Below, piece after piece: positions 58,601 through 64,000 of a DNA stretch of 64,000 bases. The notes below the pieces were generated by a model, which was not told the DNA's origin, did no database searches, and was given only the letters and a program-made list of their open reading frames with translations. The position numbers were made by a program, and so were the translations under genes. The DNA is taken from the NCBI GenBank assembly GCA_030544215.1, contig JARZZO010000001.1, forward strand, positions 69,280,456-69,344,455. The letters are read 5' to 3'. The DNA comes from Zantedeschia hybrid cultivar. Taxonomy: Eukaryota; Streptophyta; Magnoliopsida; Alismatales; Araceae. Numbering within the stretch: position 1 is the first letter of the stretch; the number at the start of each line of letters is the position of its first letter.

Positions 58601-59121
58601 CATGTCGCCTATGTCTATATTTGTACAACAAATTTTTAAAACTAATAAAATTACATAAACAATGTAGTATTCTAAAATTTTTAAACTAATAAAATTACAT
58701 AAACTAATATGCAATTGAAGTACCTCAAATTTTTCTAAGTCCCATTTTGACATGCCAAACGGAGAATAAGTTTGCCCTTGTATTCTTGGAATAAGGAGGG
58801 CATTACTGTCTTTTTTAGTCACTTATTCCCGCTACTATCCTCATGCGTACCAAACGAAGAATAAACTTACTTTTTGCTCTTAATCCAGTTTGTACCAAAC
58901 GCACGCAAGATTAAGAATAGGGATAATTTGTTCTATGATGACTTAAGCTTATTCTGTTGGAATGTTATCCCGATACCAAACGGGACCTAAAAGAATATTC
59001 GAATATGTCTGTCGGATATCTTCATCGGATAAATATCCGACTAATCGGAAGGTGATACGAATGGGAGTCGGAGTCGGATATTATGGATTCGTTGTTTAAA
59101 CCCCTCGTCTTCAGGATTTTA

Positions 59122-59533
59122 GGTCCCGTTTGGTATCGGGATAAGCCAGGGATAAAATGCATCTGAGCCTGAGCCTCAGTTCAGTGTGCTAGTTTCTAAC
59201 TCCTATAGGTAAGCATTGTGATGCAACATATGTATTGCATACGTTTATATGTCCGACTAGTTTGTTTTGTTTTTTTGTATATTAATGTTTCTAATAAGAA
59301 TAGGCAGTGATGATTGATTAATATCCATGTTACTTTAGATTAGAAGGGTAGCAATGTCTTTTTCACAACTTATCTTCCATACTGTGCTCATTTTCACCAA
59401 ATAAAGAATAGGATTAACTTTTTTCTTATCCCTTTACGTACCAAACACATCACAAAATAAGGATATGGATAAATTAATCTAGGTTAATTTATCCATATTC
59501 TTCCCTTTTTCTATCCCGATACCAAACAAGACC
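59122..59533. mobile_element. Tourist-type MITE derived from the neighbouring Harbinger
   Basis: Ends GGTCCCGTTTGGTATCGGGA (left) and, on the complement, GGTCTTGTTTGGTATCGGGA (right) match the Harbinger ends. TTA duplications lie at 59119-59121 and 59534-59536. Inside, 59155-59313 is almost identical to Harbinger 57124-57282. It has no coding capacity. It is a 412-bp internal-deletion derivative that the parent's proteins could have moved. Confidence 0.9.
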
Positions 59534-59536
59534 TTA

Positions 59537-59638
59537 GGGTTCTTCACCGCCTTTCTCCTTCCCATCCACCGTTGGCCTCTGTTCTTCGCATCAGACGTCA
59601 TGCGGAAGAAGGTGGACGATCGAATTCGGATTTCTTAA
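59537..59638 (+). pseudogene. Partial extra copy of the acetyltransferase 5' leader and start of exon 1
   Basis: CTCTGTTCTTCGC and then ATGCGGAAGAAGGTGGACG repeat the text around the true start at 61936. Here the frame from 59600 reads MRKKVDDRIR and then diverges into Ile-Ser-stop (59638). Homology stops exactly where the AT-rich block begins. It is a truncated copy, or the original start displaced by insertion and duplication. Confidence 0.8.
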
Positions 59639-61796
59639 CCCAGAATAAGAGGTATTTTAGTTTGGTAAGTAGTTGGTATTCCACCCAGAATAAGTAGAAT
59701 TGCACTACGCTATTCCAAGTGATTTGGTAGGAATAAGTAGAATAAAGAAGAGAATAAAGAGTTCAAAATATTATATTGATTAATATATATTCATAAATAT
59801 TAATTAATATTAATAAATGTTAATTAATATTTATAATATTAATAAATATTATTGTGATTAATACATATTAAATAATATTAATATAGATTATTATGATTAA
59901 TAAATATTAACTATTATTATTTTGATTAATAAATACTAGCAAACATTAATCATAGTTAATTATTAATATAATTTTTATTATGCTCCATTTAAATAGTATT
60001 AAATATTAAAAATGTTAAGTAATAAATGTTAATTATTATTAACAATGTTAATAAATATTATTAATCACCATTAATTCATATTAATAATAAATATTAATTC
60101 ATAAATATTAATATTAATAAATATTAGTATGATTACTAAATATTATTTAATATTGTTTTGATTAACTAATATTAATTAACATTAATCATAGTTAATTATT
60201 AAGATAAATTTATTATGCTCCATTTATTGATAAGAAATTTGAATAACAATTAACGTTAATCATAGTTTATTATTAATTTAAATAGTAATATACTAATTAC
60301 TAAATATTATTTAATATTTAAATATCAATAAATGTTAAGTAATAGATGTTAACTATTATTAATAATATTAATAAATTATTATATTGATTAATATATATTC
60401 ATAAATATTAATGAATATTAATAAATGTTAATTAATATTGATAATATTAATAAATATTATTGTGATTAATACATACTAAACAATATTAATATAGATTATT
60501 ATGATTAATAAATATTAACTATTATTATTTTGATTAATAAATACTAGCAAACATTAATCATAGTTAATTATTAATATAATTTTTATTATGCTCCATTTAA
60601 ATAGTATTAAATATTAAAAATGTTAAGTAATAAATGTTAATTATTATTAACAATGTTAATAAATATTATTAATCACCATTAATTCATATTAATAATAAAT
60701 ATTAATTCATAAATATTAATATTAATAAATATTAGTATGATTACTAAATATTATTTAATATTGTTTTGATTAACTAATATTAATTAACATTAATCATAGT
60801 TAATTATTAAGATAAATTTATTATGCTCCATTTATTGATAAGAAATTTGAATAACAATTAACGTTAATCAAAGTTTATTATTAATTTAAATAGTAATATA
60901 CTAATTACTAAATATTATTTAATATTTAAATATCAATAAATGTTAAGTAATAGATGTTAACTATTATTAATAATATTAATAAATTATTATATTGATTAAT
61001 ATATATTCATAAATATTAATGAATATTAATAAATGTTAATTAATATTGATAATATTAATAAATATTATTGTGATTAATACATACTAAACAATATTAATAT
61101 ATATTATTATGATTAATAAATATTAACTATTATTATTTTGATTAATAAATACTAGCAAACATTAATCATAGTTAATTATTAATATAATTTTTATTATGCT
61201 CCATTTAAATAGTATTAAATATTAAAAATGTTAAGTAATAAATGTTAATTATTATTAACAATGTTAATAAATATTATTAATCACCATTAATTCATATTAA
61301 TAATAAATATTAATTCATAAATATTAATATTAATAAATATTAGTATGATTACTAAATATTATTTAATATTGTTTTGATTAACTAATATTAATTAACATTA
61401 ATCATAGTTAATTATTAAGATAAATTTATTATGCTCCATTTATTGATAAGAAATTTGAATAACAATTAACGTTAATCATAGTTTATTATTAATTTAAATA
61501 GTAATATACTAATTACTAAATATTATTTAATATTATTTTGATTAACTAATATTAATTAACATTAATCATATTTAATTATTAAGATAAAATTTTTATGCTC
61601 CATTTATTGATAAGAAATTTGAATAACAATTAACGTTAATCATAATTTATTAAGAACGTGTAATTCTACCCCTATTCCACTTAAACCGGGTATAAGGTAT
61701 TTCACCCTGGGTTAAACAATGCCCTCCGTCAAACTGGGTATAAGGGTTTAAGTGGAATAAGAGACCCTATTCCGGGCCTATTCCGCAAACAAAGCA
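59639..61796. mobile_element. AT-rich block with inverted flanks, possibly a non-autonomous DNA transposon
   Basis: Left flank text (CAGAATAAGTAGAATTGCAC, about 59692-59711) is similar, inverted, to right flank text near 61659-61690 (GTGTAATTCTACCCCTATTC). TTAACCCAG on the left also faces CTGGGTTAA on the right. The interior is mainly a 608-bp satellite. Exact ends and target duplication were not resolved. A related GGTATTTTAG/GAATAAG element lies near 19.4 kb. Confidence 0.45.
59775..61650. repeat. AT-rich satellite, three tandem copies of 608 bp
   Basis: ATTGATTAATATATATTCAT starts copies at 59775, 60383 and 60991, exactly 608 bp apart. Copies are nearly identical; the third diverges near its end. 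The unit is made of TTAATATTAATAAATATTA-like text and holds internal partial repeats (ATTATGCTCCATTTA twice per unit). Confidence 0.95.
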
Positions 61797-61892
61797 GAAA
61801 GGGAAAGCTGAGAATTCGAAGGAGAATAGAAAACAAAGCTAACCTGATCGCGAGACTTGTCGCCAACGATTGAAAGGGAAAGCTGAGAATTC
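61797..61892. repeat. Inverted copies of the acetyltransferase exon 1/intron 1 junction
   Basis: 61797-61870 is the exact reverse complement of 62014-62087 (74/74), which spans the end of exon 1, its splice donor and the start of intron 1. A second inverted copy of 22 bp (61871-61892) repeats the complement of 62067-62088. The 143-nt loop between the arms contains the start codon. Confidence 0.95.
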
Positions 61893-61935
61893 TTAAACCC
61901 TTTTTCCTTCCCAGCCGTTGCCTCTGTTCTTCGCC

Positions 61936-62226
61936 ATGCGGAAGAAGGTGGACGATCGAATCCGGACCCTGATCGAGAATGGCGTCAAATTGAGGCATCG
62001 GTCCATGTTCGTCATCGTTGGCGACAAGTCTCGCGATCAGGTTAGCTTTGTTTTCTATTCTCCTTCGAATTCTCAGCTTTCCCTTTCAGTGTTTTAATCT
62101 GTTGTTGGTGATGGGTGGCGGGTGGTGCTTGCAGATTGTGAATCTCCACTACATGCTGGGCAAGGCGGCTGTGAAGTCGCGCCCGACCGTTTTGTGGTGC
62201 TACAAGGACAAGATGGAGCTCAGCAG
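61936..62226 (+). CDS. NAT10: RNA cytidine acetyltransferase (NAT10/Kre33 family), exons 1-2 only
   Basis: Exon 1 (61936-62040) encodes MRKKVDDRIRTLIENGVKLR through to VGDKSRDQ. Exon 2 (62135-62226) encodes IVNLHYMLGKAAVKSRPTVL and WCYKDKMELS, and ends with a GT donor in phase 2. This is the conserved N-terminus of the nucleolar enzyme that uses acetyl-CoA and ATP to make N4-acetylcytidine in 18S rRNA and tRNAs. The full protein is about 1000 residues, so the helicase, GNAT and tRNA-binding domains lie beyond 64000. The leader just upstream is short and rearranged (inverted duplication, satellite), so the true promoter is uncertain. Whether the gene is intact cannot be judged from two exons. 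Confidence 0.9.
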
Positions 62227-62760
62227 GTACACCGGCTCTATTTCTTTGCTTAGTGTGCTGCTATCTTTGTGGTAAAAAATCGTTCTGTTCATTAAAAATC
62301 ATATCTTTTTCTTCAATATGCAGTAAAACTGCTGTATATATTTGTCTTCTTTGCCAAATGACCTTTCGTTGATGTCCGTTGATTCTTCTCTGTATGAAGT
62401 CCTGTTTGCGTCATTGCTTTTTTTCCCTGATTTTTGATGCCAGGGCAATGGCTGCGATAATTTGCGATTTTGCTTATTGCTGCTTCTTTTTATACTCTTA
62501 CTGAATAGTTTAAAAAAAAGGAAACAAAGAAAAGCAAAGCAGACAATAATACAAGTCTGAAGCTACTCTTCTAGGTAAAGGTCACCAGACACCTCATCAT
62601 TCACCATCATCTTTTTTGTTGTCAAATCAAGTTTCTAAAAGTAAATGCTTCATAGGCTAATCTGTCAGCTTTTGTTCATATTTGTTACATTAGGAAGTGT
62701 AATTTAAGACAAATTTAGCATTGACAGCTCATAGAGTGCACTTTTACAAATAAATGTAAC
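62227..62760. other. Acetyltransferase intron 2, first part
   Basis: Ordinary T-rich intron sequence; no exon or element recognised before the LINE target duplication at 62761. Confidence 0.6.
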
Positions 62761-62771
62761 AACACTGAACA

Positions 62772-63953
62772 GATGTTGTTACAAGTAAATGTAACAATGG
62801 GATAAATATTATCCTCAAGCTTCAAAGTGGACTCTACAGTCGTCTTCACAACCAGCTTTGTCTCCACTTTGGAGGAATATCAATAATTTGGTGGATCTTG
62901 TTAACACACACCCCCTGTTTTGTTGGGGGGAATGGAAACCTAATCAAATTTTGGGAGGACAGATGGTTCACTGGTATTCCATTTTCAGTGGAGTTTAGTC
63001 ATTTGTATCTCATTGCAGAGGATAAAGGGAGACTATTAGTCATATTTATTCTACAGAAGTAAGGAACAATACTCTTAGAAGGGATCCCATTGGCATTGAA
63101 ATGGATTAATTGCTGAGTATTATTAACATTATACATCAGATTACTCTTGGTAATCAGAAGGTGGACTCTAGACAGTGGGTTTGGAATAGTAAAGGAAAAT
63201 TTTCAGCCAATGCCCTCACTAAAGTTTCAAGTGATAGGGGAATGAGAGTCACTTGGAACCAGTTTGTGTGGTCTAAGCTCTTTCTGATCAAAATAAGAAT
63301 TTTCCTTTGGAAAATGGCACTTGCAAGGCTACCCACTCTGGCTCGGTTGAAATCTTTTCTCTATACTCAGAAATCATCATGTATTTTTCTGTGGTATTTT
63401 CGAAGAGGATGTGGAACATTTGTTTTTGCACTGTGGCATTATTCATGCGCTGTGGACGACCATGGGGAAACTTCTCTCTTTCCATTGGAAGGACTTTCAA
63501 ATATAATTAATCTTTTTGAAGAATGGGGAGGATTATGTCCTAATCCCCTAGAGCGTAAGGTTTGGGCACTCAATCTGCCAGCCATGTTATGGGCAATTTG
63601 GACTGAAAGGAACTCAAGAAGATTCAATCAATAGTTCAACTGAACCTCTTATGTTTTGAATAGAGCAGTCTTGTGGACTAATGATTGGGGGAAAGCTGCT
63701 CGTGTACTTGTGGAGATGTAGCATTCTTCATTGTTGAATTCAGCTGGGGAATGGAAGAAGTTTCTGCTTTAAGTTTTGATGTTATGGTTGTCTTTGCTAT
63801 TTTATTCCCTGGATAAAATAGTCTTTCCTGAGTGGGAAGTTGGTTTTGGGGTGGTCTTGACCACCCTCTTTTGTGCTTGTATCTTGACTTCAGTCTTTTT
63901 GTAACTTTTACTCTTATATTAATGAATTGTGACCCTTGGTCACCTTCCAAAAA
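62772..63953 (+). mobile_element. 5'-truncated L1-type LINE in acetyltransferase intron 2
   Basis: An 11-bp target duplication, AACACTGAACA, lies at 62761-62771 and 63954-63964. The 3' end has a small hairpin and a short A-run. The content is the C-terminal tail of ORF2: a broken region with LSPLWRNINN, then an open stretch (63110-63634) with QWVWNSKGKFSANAL, KIRIFLWKMALARLPT and LWAIWTERNSRRFNQ, the zf-RVT region of plant LINEs. It has the same orientation as the host gene and is related to the LINE in UBP6 intron 10. Confidence 0.9.
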
Positions 63954-64000
63954 AACACTGAACATACGCTTACACTGACACTTACAAGAACAAGGGGTGC

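Larger units (their letters stand above)
50841..58987 (+). mobile_element. PIF/Harbinger transposon, 8.1 kb, nearly intact
   Basis: Perfect 22-bp terminal inverted repeats begin GGTCCCGTTTGGTATCGGGA. The 3-bp target duplication is TAA (50838-50840 and 58988-58990). It encodes the two proteins expected of this superfamily, a Myb/SANT-like protein and a DDE transposase, both on the plus strand. The 5' leader contains a GC-rich minisatellite and the 3' half four repeat blocks. Only one stop codon visibly damages it, so it is recent. Confidence 0.93.
50302..59106. mobile_element. Putative hAT-like non-autonomous element, interrupted by Harbinger
   Basis: The outer arms, 50302-50840 and 58988-59106, share inverted text rich in CGGATAT/ATATCCG, ending AGGGTTGTCAA on the left and, on the complement, AGGGGTTTAAACAA on the right. 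Flanks GTCCTCTG (50294-50301) and GTCTTCAG (59107-59114) match 6 of 8. Without the Harbinger insert it would be about 0.65 kb. Ends are tentative. Confidence 0.45.

Noticed and set aside
63110..63634. Host gene encoding a 174-residue protein
   Set aside because: Motifs and the flanking 11-bp duplication with an A-run show it is the ORF2 tail of a truncated LINE in an intron.

Overview
This is nuclear DNA from a flowering plant. The evidence is spliceosomal introns, nested plant-type transposons, a plant-type TTTAGGG array and two conserved plant housekeeping genes. The lineage cannot be fixed from the window; a monocot or early-diverging angiosperm with a repeat-rich genome is a guess.

Layout. 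1-7.7 kb: LTR-retrotransposon debris (an 88-bp repeat block, and a tRNA-Met-type primer binding site at 2833), then a Mutator-like MITE (5880-6277) and a hAT-type MITE (7268-7659). 7.9-45.2 kb: one complete gene, UBP6, a proteasome-associated ubiquitin-specific protease. It has 18 coding exons encoding 482 residues, with intact splice sites and reading frame. It spans 37 kb because intron 8 (5.4 kb) and intron 10 (23.7 kb) are filled with repeats. Intron 10 holds a 6.4-kb hAT transposon with a perfect 8-bp target duplication. That element contains a second, non-autonomous hAT-like element, which carries a 440-bp telomere-repeat array and a 91-bp near-perfect GC palindrome. Intron 10 also holds a 10.4-kb LINE, itself split by a 4.4-kb non-coding TG...CA insertion full of a recurring near-palindromic motif.

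45.7-47.8 kb: a solo LTR with perfect 5-bp target duplications. 50.3-59.1 kb: a hAT-like element interrupted by an 8.1-kb PIF/Harbinger transposon. The Harbinger has perfect 22-bp terminal inverted repeats and TAA duplications. It still encodes a Myb/SANT-like protein and a DDE transposase, the latter broken by one visible stop. A 412-bp MITE derived from it lies 134 bp beyond its end.

59.5-64 kb: the 5' end of an RNA cytidine acetyltransferase gene (NAT10/Kre33 family), exons 1-2 only, with the rest beyond the window. Its 5' side is rearranged: a partial extra copy of the start-codon region lies 2.3 kb upstream, a 3 x 608-bp AT-rich satellite sits between the copies, and a perfect 74-bp inverted copy of the exon1/intron1 junction lies just upstream of the start. 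Its second intron carries a 5'-truncated LINE with an 11-bp target duplication.

The two genes are unrelated housekeeping functions (protein deubiquitination; rRNA/tRNA acetylation). The main interest is in how stacked transposons, each dated by its nesting, have reshaped both. I saw no tRNA, rRNA or CRISPR.
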